From Mactromeris polynyma (Eukaryota; Mollusca; Bivalvia; Venerida; Mactridae), in contig JASFXZ010000003.1 of assembly GCA_032209605.1 (NCBI GenBank), positions 33,816,762-33,880,761 on the forward strand: a stretch of 64,000 nt of DNA, given 5' to 3'. The notes under the pieces were generated by a model. That model was not told the DNA's origin, ran no database searches, and was given only the letters and a program-made list of their open reading frames with translations. Numbering within the stretch: the stretch's first letter is position 1; every line of letters starts with the position of its first letter. The position numbers were made by a program, and so were the translations under genes. Below, piece after piece: positions 32,514 through 44,462 of this stretch.

Positions 32514-35500
32514 AAGAGTCTTGTTATGTTCAACCCTGTTTGCAGTTATAGTAGCAATACTGCTATACTATTGCTTCTGATATGGCTGATAAATGCACAA
32601 GGATTTATCATAATGGGCTGCGAAATAGCAAATTGCGTGAATCAAAGTGCTTTTTGTCGTGTTTCCTAACAATTTGTCGCGTGGTATGACCACATTGTTA
32701 CTGTCTGCTGACCGAATAAATTCCTCTCCTTCGCCTTTAGTATGCTAGTTGGCGTCTGTTGCTCGTAATGTATTGACAAACTTCATTTATTATTAGATTA
32801 TTTAAACAAGGTGGACAGAGTTCTTCTAACAAGGTCAGGTCGGCAAAGTACCATCAGTGATTGTAATTCAATATAATACAGGAGTAAATAATTGCAACAG
32901 TGAAAAGGAAAGGAAATGTCTAGCCATGGTGTTTACAGTACTTTCTATGCCGGTTGTTAAACTTGTACATTGAACTCCCTAATTGTGTTTTTTTCAATTT
33001 GTTTGTTTAATACAGAAATGCGATGACACTTAATGTAGGCTGTGCTGGGAAAAAAGACGTTGTATATTTACATAAATTTAATTATACGATCGTGTTACTT
33101 ATTTTTATTCAGTCTGACGTTTTTTGCCCGAATACGAGAGTAGATCGGTTCAATGACTTTAACTATAATGTAACCGGCTGAAACTAATCTAGAATCGCAT
33201 TTATCGGAGCTTGCAGCTGTGTCAGCATTTATTGTTACATAAATTTCGTGACGCAGGAAATTACTATATGATTTACATTTACAAATTGACGTCCGTATCG
33301 GAAGCATCCATTTCCCAATTTTGACCTTCTGTTATAATGCACTTTATGTTTTCCCTGCTAGGTACGTGTTCCTATTTCTGATTCATATGAGATAGTTGCC
33401 AGCAGCAACGGAAGGTTAATAATAGATTGATTGGAATCACAGGAACAATTTTCGTGTTCTATGACCGAAGTATATAACCGATATAGTGTTGAAAAAAACA
33501 TTTTTTCTTCAAAAAGCGGGTTTATTTACAGATTTTGTACGTGCATAACATGATAAAACAAGATTTTTTGCATCGGTAAAACATTGCAATTGTTCGTACT
33601 AAATATGTTTATCTAAGGAAGCAACAACACGCAAAGAAGCTCGTTTAACGATGTCATGTTCTGTTGGGCCAGATACATCTTGTTAAGCTTAACAATATCA
33701 AAACCATACCACACGCTCGTTAACTAGAAGTTCACGTAGTATGTACTATTAGACATTCATACTTTTATCAAATAGATACACCACAGATATTTATACTGCT
33801 ATTTAGGATTGATTTTGGCCTCCACATTGACACATGGATGGGAGCCATTTCTGTCTGTATGATTTATTTCGTCTGCTTCTCTTTGGTGTGTTTTTGCTTT
33901 TTCATCGAACGCACAAGAAAATGACACCGTCAAACATAAATCATTACATGGGGTTGGGTCTATACATAAGCTTCTCGTTCTGTCAACACACAAATGGATT
34001 TGTAATGACTTTGATTGGGATTTTAGTAAATATATCTGCTTTTCGTTGCTAGTTTTCTCCAGAGCCTTAACGTTCCAATTCAGTTTGATAATCCATTGGC
34101 TAACATGTGAATATCGTTTAACTCGCCCGGTATCTTACGTTTTATGTTCTGATTCGGTCGATGTTTTCTTTCCTTTGGTTTTGTATGATATATCATTTGT
34201 AGTAAATTTCGAGTTTTGGTGTGCATAGATCTACATATTTCAATAATACAGGTACATTTTATTTAAATGTATACACACATTTGTTGAATAAGTTTTTGTG
34301 CGGCATTTGTGTGTGGTTTTAAATGTTTGACTGCTTCCTTCTTTGTCTACGTTGACAGCAGTCGTTAACTTGGTTAGGGCCACCACACACACGTGTCTAG
34401 GTTATGAACGTCCAATACCAACACGTGTTAGATATAACATAAATAAAGCGTCATTTTTTTCTGAAGATGCTGACGTGGAACACTGTAACATTGTATATAC
34501 TTTCCTGGACATCTTCTCGTCGTGATGTAATGTTAATGAAGATAAATACATGTGTATCTTCTCGAACCAGGAAGTAATCGATGATTTCTTGTCTTAAGAT
34601 TATTTATTACTTTCGTTTTCAATGTCGTCGCGGGGTATGTTGTATTAGAGTTTTACTTTGGAAAGTATACGTTTTACTGTCTTTGTTCAAAGTTCCGTTG
34701 CAGCCAGTCGTTTTAATTTCTTTCATGCCTATAAATGAGCTTTATTGTTTTAAAAAAGAGTTTGAATCTTTTGAGAATCAATTTAATGGATCCGAATAAT
34801 ATCAGAGATATGATACAGAAAGACAAATAATCGTCATTCTCCCATGCAATACCACAGAGAAATGAGAGTGCACATTCTCATACATGTTCTTGCAATCACC
34901 TTACAACAAAATATGAATGACAAACGGAAAATCAGACGTCGTCTAATCAATAAAATGTATTTAGAATATGGGCAAGCGGTAAACATATTTCAATTTCAAA
35001 ATATGCATTTACCCTTCGTAATGATCATGCTGACGTTTGGTAATAATAGCAATAATTCCAAATTCTAACATTTTAACTGTATTTGACAGAAAATGAAAAT
35101 AACCTTTCTTTTACATCATAAACACAATCCCAACGGCACATAATATCAATTACAACTTGACTACTGTGGTCTGCAACTAACAACAAAAAGAAAATAGTTC
35201 ATTCCATCGGCCAGCATAAAATTCTTCCGATGTTTACGTAAATTACCATTTAAATCAACATCTAAAGCCAAAAGTGGCGACTTACTAGTTTATTAAAAGC
35301 AAACATCTTCTCCATTACTTTTGCCGTCTGCTTCTGTTCCGGTCATTAAAATATAAAATCCTCTTGCTTTATTAAATTATGGCTGTGTCCACGCCATTAT
35401 TAGTACAGACGACTAATTTTGTTGAAAGTAACATCATCATGCTTTGATAATGCCTCGTCAGACAGTTTCCTTTATTCCTTGTCGTCAATCTAATAAACAT

Positions 35501-36530
35501 TGCTTCATTTCCTGTCCCCATACCAGTGTACCAAATTTAGATTTCAGTAATTCCGTCTATTGTTTCCGGTGTACGGAATGGCTACTTCCGGTTACATAAT
35601 GGATTTCTGCACGAACTAAAGGTCAACGAGTTATTTTCTGGTCTGTTGTCGTGTATACCAATTAAATAGACTCAAACCGGACTTTTGTATGAATGATAAA
35701 CGCGTAAGACTAACTGTAAATAAGTCGACAATTTTAATGAGTCGATAGTTATTAGGTCAATTCCATTAACCTTTCTGATGCAGAATTGTTTACACAGAAA
35801 AAAAATGTTGACGTCATTTTAATCTTAATGATGAAATTGAAACTTTACAGGTCTGTCTGTAGAATGAAACAAACATAATAAGTGAGATTTCCCTTCGAAT
35901 TCCCCGTAAATAAAGCAATCGTTCCAAACGTCAATCTCAGTACTTTGATTAGTTCTGTGTTTGTCTTCTAGAGTTTATGTTCCGCTATTAAGCTCTTGAA
36001 ACCAAACGTCTCTTAAGCACATAATTCTAGGCATTGATAAATCATCCTGATAAATAGTTAAGGTCGCTGTACTCTCCTTGCAGACATAAATAGAGGCCTA
36101 TCAATTTCAGAAGCCAGTAATCTAGTACAAGGTTTGATTTTTACAGGAACGTGGCACGGAAACAAATCATTTGCCTCAGGATGAATACTGTCCGTAGACA
36201 GAAAGTCCATTTTTGTACCACCTACTATCAATTTACGCTTTTTTTGTTTCCCTAATTTAGGCTTAGTGGTGGGATATGTCAATTACAATTAGAAAGTCAT
36301 TAAAGTAGTGAAGCCAGATGACACACGTGAATGTTACCCAAGGTTAAGGAGGATCAATTTGGAATCACATACTCGCAAGCTTGGTGCTGATTGTTAACTG
36401 TTTGTTATTATGTTACTGTTGTGCACAATTTGTTAAACGATCATACATCTGTACTGTATATACATAAATGCTCGCCGTCTATAATGTTGGGAAGTAGTCC
36501 AGCGATGACGTTCTTATTAAATCGAGTGAT
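32514..36530. other. 4 kb of AT-rich DNA, no gene seen
   Basis: The longest stretch without a recognised element. It holds several 60- to 74-codon frames (33.1-35.1 kb and 36.1-36.3 kb) on both strands. None has a known domain, and the top- and bottom-strand frames at 33799-34052 overlap. Introns or exons of an unrecognised gene cannot be excluded. Confidence 0.45.
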
Positions 36531-36960
36531 GAGTTCTGAGTTCAGAGAGCAGAGTTCTGAGAGCAGAGAGCAGATGCGCAGAGAGCAGAGTTCTGAGAGC
36601 AGATAGCAGAGAGCAGAGAGGAGAGAGGAGAGAGCAGATGCGTAGAGAGCAGAGTTCTGAGAGCAGAGAGCAGATGAGCAGATGAGCAGATGAGCAGATG
36701 AGCAGATGAGCAGATGAGCAGATGAGCAGAGAGCATAGAGCATATGAGCAGAGGGCAGAGTTCTGAGTGCAGAGTGCAGAGAGCAGAGAGCAGAGAGCAG
36801 AGAGCAGAGAGCAGAGTTCTGAGTTCTGAGTGCTGAGTGCATAGTGCAGAGAGCAGAGAGCAGAGTTCTGAGTGCAGAGTGCAGAGTGCAGAGAACAGAG
36901 TTCTGAGTGCTGAGTGCTGAGTGTTAAGTGCAAAGTGCTGAGTTTTGAGTGCTTAGTGAA
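36531..36960. repeat. GAG-based 7-8 bp tandem array
   Basis: A mosaic of 7 bp units GAGCAGA, GAGTTCT, GAGTGCA and GAGTGCT with an inner block of 8 bp units GATGAGCA (about 36674-36729). The unit types occur in patches. The bottom strand lacks stops over long parts, giving frames of 133-138 codons with LCSLLSALCS-type translations that are not a protein. Confidence 0.95.
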
Positions 36961-36986
36961 GAGTAACGGTTATAATTCTGGGCCCT

Positions 36987-37217
36987 GGGGCATTATTCAC
37001 GAACACTTTAAGTCTAAAACTCAGACTTAGACTTAAATTTGCTACACTTATATTAACCAGTATTTTGTTTTTATTAAATCTAAACGAATGAAAATCTGTA
37101 CACGTTTGCCAATATTTATAAAAAGCTGTATTGTTATAGCAACATAGGAGCAAAACGAACATTTAACATTTTAAAGTCTAAGTTCGAGTTCAGTCTTATG
37201 TTTGTGAATAAGGCCCC
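36987..37217. mobile_element. MITE-like element, family M1, copy 2
   Basis: Ends GGGGCATTATTCACGAACA and TGTTTGTGAATAAGGCCCC are inverse, with inner symmetry (AAGTCTAAAACTCAGACTT against AAGTCTAAGTTCGAGTTCAG). The interior AACATAGGAGCAAAACGAAC matches copy 1 at 26164-26415. It lies 27 bp after the GAG array. The immediate flanks CCT and AGG extend the inverted ends, so no target duplication can be set. Confidence 0.87.
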
Positions 37218-38893
37218 AGGTTTAAACCCCTAAATCCAAGGTTTGCTATTGCCACTGACCGGTCAAAGGCGTTTATATTCCTATTTTCAACCATCATTAA
37301 CCCATATAATGTTTTAATCTCCCTTTTGCATTTGTATGTTTTCTTGTATTTGAATATTTCCATGTCTCTTGTGCCTTTTGTACCTTGTGAGTAGCATTAT
37401 CTGCTTTACTATGGTTTCTTTCCCCCAAACAATAAGACACGCTTTGGTGGTTTGCTTTCGTGTAATGGTACTAACTAAATGATTCATAAGCTCGTATTGG
37501 AAAGGTTCACTATTTATTCCTCTTTAAAATTGAATAAACAAATGTTCTCCTTCGATGGTTCAAGCAAACAATTTGCTGTTAAGGTGCAGTATTTTTTCAA
37601 TCAGATCACTTATTTCAGCTTTTTTACTTTTCGCAAATGTATCGATGATGTTTCAACTTGTTTCATTGGAATAAATTAGGCACGTTTCATACCAAACAAC
37701 ACATCTCGAAAATAATTAGCGACCGTACATCTTATTCGAATCTCTCAGGACAGTAAATCCGTTAAAAACAAAGTTTCATCTATGGAGTGTCATACGTTTC
37801 GTTGCCACGGAAACCGACACAGAATGTGTTAAGGCAAATCAAATTATGAACCAGATAAAGCTCTGACATTGTTTTCGCTAAGACTTCAGTCTGTAAGATT
37901 AAACAAAATACGGTACATGGTCATTATATCAAATAATATGTTATTACAAAAATAATTATTACAATACAATCAGTCATAGCTTAGAAGTTGTATAAGTCGG
38001 TAGGTACCTGATATTTATTTCGGATGATACCAATTATTCGGATAGAAGGTTGTCGGATAAACAAGGGTCCGACAATATATACCATGATATTTTTTAGAAA
38101 TAATTATACAAAGCATGTATCTAATATCGTTTCTGATCGATAACTTATGAAATGATGATATTATTGAGGCATATTAGACTCGATAAGGAAACACGAATGT
38201 CAAACTATTTATTCAAGGCTGCTTTCTAGTATTCTGGGTTCTCTACAAAGCATCGACTGACTATCTGTCCTTCCCTTCCAACCATTGTCTTTGGTAGATC
38301 TATAATATTTGTTTGAACAATTATAATATGCTTTGCGATGATGTTTCACAGTGTGCTTCGTATATTAGCTAATAACAATAAAACACATCTTGTCAGTGAG
38401 ATTTTTAATATGAGTTGTAATATTTCCAATCCATTACTTCACAACGTAGATAACTAGAGTGACCTTAAATATCCACAACGGCAGCTTATTTTCCAGCGAT
38501 GACATAGCCTATAATATGCTGTTATCACCCTGCTTAAGGTCATATATTCTGTGTTAACTATATCATTATTGGTCGCAATTTCCTTTCCTTGTTGAAAGGC
38601 CAGACACTGTATGAGGGTAATATCTAACCAGATTTATGGAGAACTTCAAAGAGTTTCGCCGAACCAATAAAGCAGATAATTTCATAAACTTCCATGTACA
38701 AGTCAGACACATTTATTGCGCACCAGGGATCCTATTGTTGACGTATCTCGCGTAAGTGGGTCTTGGAACAAATGCTTTATTTTGTCTCTTGTTTGATTTA
38801 GTCACTGATCTGCTGTGTATCAATAGTTTGTTGACCATTGTAAGTAAACGAGCTGAGTTAACAGAAAGTGGCCCTTATTTCAAAACGGGAGCT
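37218..38893. other. AT-rich DNA, no gene seen
   Basis: At 38050-38076 TTGTCGGA and TCCGACAA form an 8 bp stem beside ATTATTCGGATAG-type strings, reminiscent of the ends of pogo/Tigger-like elements but too short to call. Nothing else recognised. Confidence 0.45.
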
Positions 38894-39152
38894 GGACCCG
38901 TATTACAAAAGCATCTTAAATGAATCTTAAATATTTTCACTTAAGTTCAAAATTTCAAATGGATATAATTCCAAAACCACGTTAAAACTGTTAGGCTTTT
39001 TAATGGTAATGACAACAACATATTAATAATATTCATTTACCACTCTTGATTTGACCATATAATAGCATGTATGTTAAATACACTAGTTTAGGAAAATGAT
39101 TTTTAAGGATTAGGATAAGATTTTACTTAAGATGTTTCTGTAATATTGCCCC
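38894..39152. mobile_element. MITE-like element, family M2
   Basis: About 259 bp with inverted ends: GGACCCGTATTACAAAAGCA followed by TCTTAAATGAATCTTAAA at the left, and TTTTACTTAAGATGTTTCTG followed by TAATATTGCCCC at the right. The ends resemble those of family M1 in layout (GGRCC..TATT) but differ in sequence. Non-coding. Confidence 0.75.
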
Positions 39153-39606
39153 TGGACACGTCTTGTACCGCAATTCACATTCCATGCAATATTCACTATT
39201 AAAATCCGGGTATCCTATGTTTGACTGGCTGTAAAATCGAGTAACTATACTACAAAATCATTGAAACTACTTCGCAATAACGTACACACCAAGACATAGA
39301 TAAAGTACATAAGCACAGAGTCAGAACAAAACTACAAAGAACATTGTACACTGTATAATAACGGAAATAGATATTGCTAGTTAAGGAAATCGTCTTTCAA
39401 TAAAATAGATCACGAACTTATGAAATAAGACAGGACACGTGTCCTTTTGCCTGGTCATATTTCTTATTAATCAATCAAATCAGCAGATTTCTCTCTATAT
39501 TTTTGTATTCATGGGTAATTTTAATGGATCTTCATAAGCTCCTGGTCACGGCTTTAATAAAACAAATTCGTAAATGTTTGGGCAGACTTTTATTTTATTT
39601 AAGATG
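39153..39606. other. AT-rich spacer
   Basis: Nothing recognised between the two MITE-like elements. Confidence 0.5.
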
Positions 39607-39770
39607 TACAATAAAACCTCAATCCACCCTTGTGACCCTTGAAAACTGGTCTTCTTATTGAGGTGGTCTTATATTGAGATTGAATAAAGAACAAAACAGT
39701 GTAAATGGACTTGACAATTGTGTTCATAATTCTTATTATTGAGGTAGCCTTGAAGTGGGGTTTGACTGTA
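39607..39770. mobile_element. Tc1/mariner (pogo/Tigger-like) MITE with TA target sites
   Basis: A TA dinucleotide stands at 39607-39608 and 39769-39770. Between them the ends are inverse: CAATAAAACCTCAATCCA at the left and the complement of CAGTCAAACCCCACTTCA at the right. The inner repeats CTTCTTATTGAGGTGGTC and TTCTTATTATTGAGGTAGCC are in direct orientation. Known: CAGTNAAACCTC ends with TA duplication are typical of pogo/Tigger-type elements. At about 160 bp it has no transposase. Confidence 0.82.
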
Positions 39771-40539
39771 TTTCCACTTTATTTTTTCTATGACTTTTTT
39801 GGACGATATTTCCTTGTTACATTTTCATTCCAATGAAAAATTCTTTTCCTTAATAAAAAAAACGTTCTAACATAAAACAAGCATGAATAAGATTATAGCC
39901 GGATTTCACGACAGTAATTATCTGTTAAGACGGCTTCAAGGAGTTCCATCACCGCTGGTTTCAGGTGCACATCTTTTTCGCTAATGAACAAAATGTTTTA
40001 ATCCATTAAGTTCTCTCTAGAGAAATATGAAAAATAGTTGCAAAAATGGTTGAGAACGACATTTAGGGTTGTACGATAAATTAAATATCACGTACATATT
40101 AATGCGCACGTTGTCACCTGAGTCTCAAATAATGACAAATCAGTGATGTAGAAGAACATCAACTGATACCGTAATAATTGTTGGATGGGGGTGATGAGTA
40201 AAGGTCATGGATTCCCACTCCCAGTTATAGTTACAAGGTGATTTAAGTGTGCTGTTATGCAATGAATGTTATTTAGTGGAAAATGAGCACATTGAAAATA
40301 TGGGGATAAAAGTAGCTGATGTTTAGAGGCGGTTGCTTATCAGAGTTGGTCGTTGGTAGGGGATATACTGCATTGTATGTATGAGCATAACTACAGTCCA
40401 TCATATTCTATTTAGCTACAAAATACTACTTTAATGGTTTATCTTAATTCTTTATAATTTGTATTGTAAATATCAGTAAAGTGGTGCTAAGAAAAAAAAG
40501 TATAGCCACAGAACTGCATTCAATCAGAGTCAGTAACCG
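39771..40539. other. AT-rich DNA, no gene seen
   Basis: Nothing recognised. Confidence 0.5.
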
Positions 40540-40740
40540 TCTCCCGCGTGGTCAAGTGGTGAATGTACTGTTAATGAGTTCGAGGGTTCGAATCCCGGTT
40601 TGGATTCGTTCCAATATGGCCGGTTGGCGAGTCACCAGCTAGTTAAATAATAGTAACCGTTTGCCCACCAGACTGGTTCCTGGCATTAATTAGTAGGAAC
40701 CGACAAGTAAATATGCAAGTGTTGCATATGTCAAAAGGGG
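40540..40740 (+). mobile_element. tRNA-like SINE of another type (probable)
   Basis: GCGTGGTCAAGTGGTGAATG (A box), CTGTTAA (GUU-like anticodon loop) and GAGGGTTCGAATCCCGG (B box) form a tRNA-like head at about 40545-40612. The downstream part (ATGGCCGGTTGGCGAGTCAC, CCGTTTGCCCACCAG) does not match the main SINE body. Just past it, AAAGGGG-ATT-CCCCTTT (40735-40752) is a small hairpin. Confidence 0.55.
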
Positions 40741-41268
40741 ATTCCCCTTTAAATAGGGGTGACACTACAATCAATATGCACTTTTATTCTACTTTTTTTA
40801 GAGATACACAATAAAGATGTGTCAGGGATTTCCTTTTCTTACAGATTCTACGTCTATAGCATGCGTTCATCTTTTCCAGAGAATGTGGATGTTAATATAC
40901 AATCTTGCTATCTTTATTTGATTTTTAAATAACCGTGATTAAGTGTTCTCAGTTTTCTCAAACTTTCAGACAATTCAAAGCAGAATATTATTTATCTGAA
41001 ATGAATCACATTAATGGAAACGAATGAATTAATGTCTAAAGAAATATGTATATATATAATGCTCCGACTGGTAGAATTCGTTTACTTAATTTTGGACTAA
41101 TATATTCAAACGACAGAAAATAGGATGTAACTGGCGCCATACTGTATACAACTTGTATTAGAATCTCGCGAAGTTCTTGAACTTTATTATCTTCTCAAGC
41201 GACATTAATGGCATTTGTATATAGGTAATTTGAAACTTATTTTCAAACGAAATTGAGCGTAAATGTTG
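40741..41268. other. AT-rich DNA, no gene seen
   Basis: Nothing recognised apart from the AAAGGGGATTCCCCTTT hairpin at its left edge and a short TATATATAT run near 41048. Confidence 0.5.
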
Positions 41269-41282
41269 CATTAAAGCTAGCC
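41269..41282 (+). repeat. Target-site duplication, left
   Basis: CATTAAAGCTAGCC, identical to 41562-41575, flanks the SINE. Confidence 0.95.
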
Positions 41283-41561
41283 GAGCCGCGGCCGTGGTCC
41301 AGTGGTAAGTGCGCTGGACTTGTAACCCGGCGATCCGGGTTCGATTCCCGGTCGCGGCAGGTCATACCCTTCCATGAAAATTTGACAAAATGTCGATTTT
41401 CCTCCACATGTGGAGAAGTTGCCGGCTACTTGTGGAAGGGTAAGTTAGTACTGATAAGAATTCAGTCCAGGAAAAACTGGTTAGGTGAACCGGCCGCCGT
41501 ATATAACTGAAATATCGTTGAGAAACGGCGTTAAACCCGATCAAACAAACAAACAAACAAA
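41283..41561 (+). mobile_element. Full-length tRNA-Thr-headed SINE with perfect target duplication
   Basis: Positions 41285-41359 are a tRNA-like head: acceptor GCCGCGG with TCGCGGC, A box TGGTCCAGTGGTAAG, anticodon loop CTTGTAA (UGU, Thr) and B box GGTTCGATTCCCGG. The anticodon stem has mismatches. The complete body follows (CTCCACATGTGGAGAAGTTG, GGGTAAGTTAGTACTG, TCCAGGAAAAACTGG, CCGCCGTATATAACTG, AACGGCGTTAAACCCGAT) and then a CAAA tail (about 41542-41561). The element is flanked by CATTAAAGCTAGCC at 41269-41282 and again at 41562-41575, a perfect 14 bp target duplication. This indicates LINE-mediated insertion, probably recent. The 150-codon bottom-strand frame crossing it is an artefact. 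Confidence 0.96.
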
Positions 41562-41575
41562 CATTAAAGCTAGCC
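41562..41575 (+). repeat. Target-site duplication, right
   Basis: Second copy of CATTAAAGCTAGCC, immediately after the CAAA tail. Confidence 0.95.
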
Positions 41576-42194
41576 CCGCATACGTGTCTCTGTACTCCGA
41601 CTTTTACACGCGTCTTCGTAACAGCGACAGTATAGTGATGTGACGCCCGTGGCTGGACTACGTTAACGCGAACTAAGCAGGATGCATTTAATTTACTGGA
41701 GATCAGTTGTACATAGAGTATTAGTTGATTAGCCAATGAAAACATGTCTTTAGAAAATATTGACCAATGCACAATGTACACAATAGCGGTATGCTCAAAT
41801 AAATTTGAATTCACTACTTTACTTCTTTTATCGTTTCCTCGTGTAATGCAAAACAGTGAGACAAATCGGTATTATGCGATTTCAGGGTAGAATGGATGTT
41901 ATTGCTGCATATTGTCATGTCCGTTTGCCTCATTAGGTTGGCGTCTGTAACAACAACCGAATCGAATCTTAAGTGCATTTTTCCAGATACGGCAATAATC
42001 ACCATGGTAATAAAACCTGACTTTTACAATTCAAAGAACAACCATATATCAGTCTGCAGTCTGATTCAAATGTTGGTTTCCGTCTGAAGGAGAATATATT
42101 ATGTCTTAAGAATGTACAATAAAAACATCATGTATAAATACGTCGAAGAATTCTTGTTATTATGGCCATTAAATCACAATATTGCATAAACGTT
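41576..42194. other. AT-rich DNA, no gene seen
   Basis: Frames on both strands overlap (41814-42087); nothing recognised. Confidence 0.5.
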
Positions 42195-43055
42195 TGATTT
42201 AGCTCTGTCGGAAAAGCTCTAGACTGTCAAGTTTAAGGTTGTACGTTCAAACCCTGTTTGCGTGTGTTCTGCGTGATTTCTGTGTGTTTTATCTGTGTGT
42301 ACTGCGTGTCTTCTATGTGTGTTCTGCGTGATTTATGTGTGTTTTATGTGTGTGTACTGCGCGTCTTCTATGTGTGTTCTGCGTGATTTGTGTGTGTTTT
42401 ATGTGTGTGTACTGCGTGTCTTCTATGTGTGTTCTGCGTGATTTGTGTGTGTTTTATGTGTGTGTACTGCGCGTCTTCTATGTGTGTTCTGCGTGATTTA
42501 TGTGTGTTTTATGTGTGTGTACTGCGTGTCTTCTATGTGTGTTCTGCGTGATTTCTGTGTGTTTTATGTGTGTGTACTGCGCGTCTTCTATGTGTGTTCT
42601 GTGTGATTTCTGTGTGTTTTATGTGTGTGTACTGCGTGTCTTCTATGTGTGTTCTGTGTGATTTGTGTGTGTTTTATGTGTGTGTACTGCGCGTCTTCTA
42701 TATGTGTTCTGTGTGATTTGTGTGTGTTTTATGTGTGTGTACTGCGCGTCTTCTATGTGTGTTCTGCGTAATTTGTGTGTGTTTTATGTGTGTGTACTGC
42801 GCGTCTTCTATGTGTGTTCTGCGTGATTTGTGTGTGTTTTATGTGTGTGTATTGCGTGTCTTCTATGTGTGTTCTGCGTGATTTGTGTGTGTTTTATGTA
42901 CCATTTGGCGGGAGAACAAGTATCCACAGTCATATTTGTCATCCATCTCTGATGCGAGGGGGGAAGTTGTCAGTTGCTTGCAGAAGAGCAGTTTAGTATT
43001 GAACGCCTTAGATGAATAGACGACAGTTGAAAACGTTGTAAAATACTAACGATAA
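42195..43055 (+). mobile_element. SINE split by an expanded minisatellite
   Basis: At 42195-42261 a decayed tRNA-like head is visible: TTTAGCTCTGTCGGAAAAGC (A box), GACTGTCAAG (GUC loop) and ACGTTCAAACCCTG (B box). At about 42904-43050 the usual SINE body appears: GGCGGGAGAACAAG, GGGAAGTTGTCAGTTGCTTG, CAGAAGAGCAGTTTAGTATTG and GACAGTTGAAAACGTTGTAA. Between them stands the 55 bp array. In the other copies head and body are joined without this, so the array has arisen within the element, near the end of the head. Confidence 0.75.
42262..42900. repeat. 55 bp tandem array, about 11.7 units, with dimer pattern
   Basis: Units read ACTGCGCGTCTTCTATGTGT, GTTCTGCGTGATTTGTGTGT, GTTTTATGTGTGTGT. Starts of ACTGCG fall at 42301, 42356, 42411, 42466, 42521, 42576, 42631, 42686, 42741 and 42796, an exact 55 bp period. 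GTGTC and GCGTC variants alternate strictly over the first eight of these, then GCGTC repeats. It is rich in TG dinucleotides. Confidence 0.96.
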
Positions 43056-44462
43056 TAAAATACCTACATGCAGTTAATGCGATAAAATATATTGTTTAAA
43101 GGAATAAAGCCGTATTTATTTCTGTTATGAAAGTTATAAGAACTCGAAATTTAATATGTTTAAAATACAATTCATGAATAAATACCAATGGATCAAGTAC
43201 ATGTAGTTTGTCTCTGCCAGGTTCACCAACATCTGTGAACAAATAACACAATAACGAAAATGGTAATTGTCTTTTCGCAGACTATATAGACTAAGAAGGG
43301 TCACTGGTGCGTGAAGCATAAACGAACTACTTTAGATGTAAACAAACTGAATATTTCGTGCCCACGTAAACAAAGGACAAACAATGAATTAGTTCAATAT
43401 CGAATGATCCGTACATCTTTCGAGATCAGTTAATCTGTTGTTGTTTCTTAGAAGGTATTTAATTGAAGAATATCTTCTAAAATTAACGGTTAAATAACTA
43501 TGCAGGTTTTGTTGAGATCCCAGTATATTGTAATAACATTAACAGCAATGTCTGTATGAACAAAATGTGGTATTGCTTAAAATATGTGTGTCATGTACTA
43601 CAAGGTTCATAGAATCCATTAACTGAAATTGTGAAATTCCACAATGCCAGTCGTGATGTGATCAATTTATTTCGAGATTTTCTGAATTGTTTATATCCCT
43701 CGTAAGACAGAACATGTCATCGGTAATCAAAATATTCACAGTAGAGTCTTCTACATGGTATTGTATCACAAACAATCAATTAATATAGATTACTTTATAT
43801 GTCAACTGTGTGTAACATTTTTAGCCTTGTCTCAGAGAAATACAATCAGAGACAGGTCGATGACAATACATGGTATAAAAACGCTGAAACAAACGAATAT
43901 TAAGTCAACGTTATATTACTAAGCTCCTACTCTGAGACAGATAATATTGCTATGTTGAAGTAATTTAATTTTGTCATAGAAAACTAAAGTAATATTGCTG
44001 TCAAAGCCCGGCAAAAATAATATTCACCAGTCATCAGATGTATGTCGCATCATAGCTGTCTTTTATTAACTGTATCTAACTTAAATGTTTAATTTCAACA
44101 CTTATAAACAAAAGTCCCTTTAATCAAGCCTGTTTACCCGTGTGCTTTAATGATATATAAGAAAGCATAGCATTACCGACATGAATCTGGTATCACAGCG
44201 ATAAACGCCATAGATAGCGAGGATTGTATATTTAGAAAGTACGTTCATGTTAAAATATTCATTTTAAATTTTATCAGAAAGTTCGCGTCAGATGAAAAAT
44301 CCTTACAAGCAACACTCCTTTAATTTACGTTGTTATAAATCAGACGACTTTGTAGTTACATAATCTTATTATTATTCATCATTCTCATTTGGCTATTTCT
44401 ATAATTTATCGTCTGCTTTCGCAGTCACGTGAACTGTACTTCTTCCGGTTGGCAGACTTGCG
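43056..44462. other. AT-rich DNA, no gene seen
   Basis: Nothing recognised in 1.4 kb. Confidence 0.5.

Noticed and set aside
36441..36933. Leucine/serine-rich frames of 133-138 codons
   Set aside because: Bottom-strand reading of the GAG-based array.
38021..38076. Fragment of a pogo/Tigger-like element (TCGGAT motifs and a TTGTCGGA hairpin)
   Set aside because: Too short and without both ends or a TA duplication.
41285..41359. A functional tRNA-Thr gene
   Set aside because: The anticodon stem is mismatched and the sequence is the head of a SINE with body, tail and target duplication.
41362..41814. 150-codon bottom-strand frame
   Set aside because: Its C-terminal part reads the SINE body backwards; the rest has no support.
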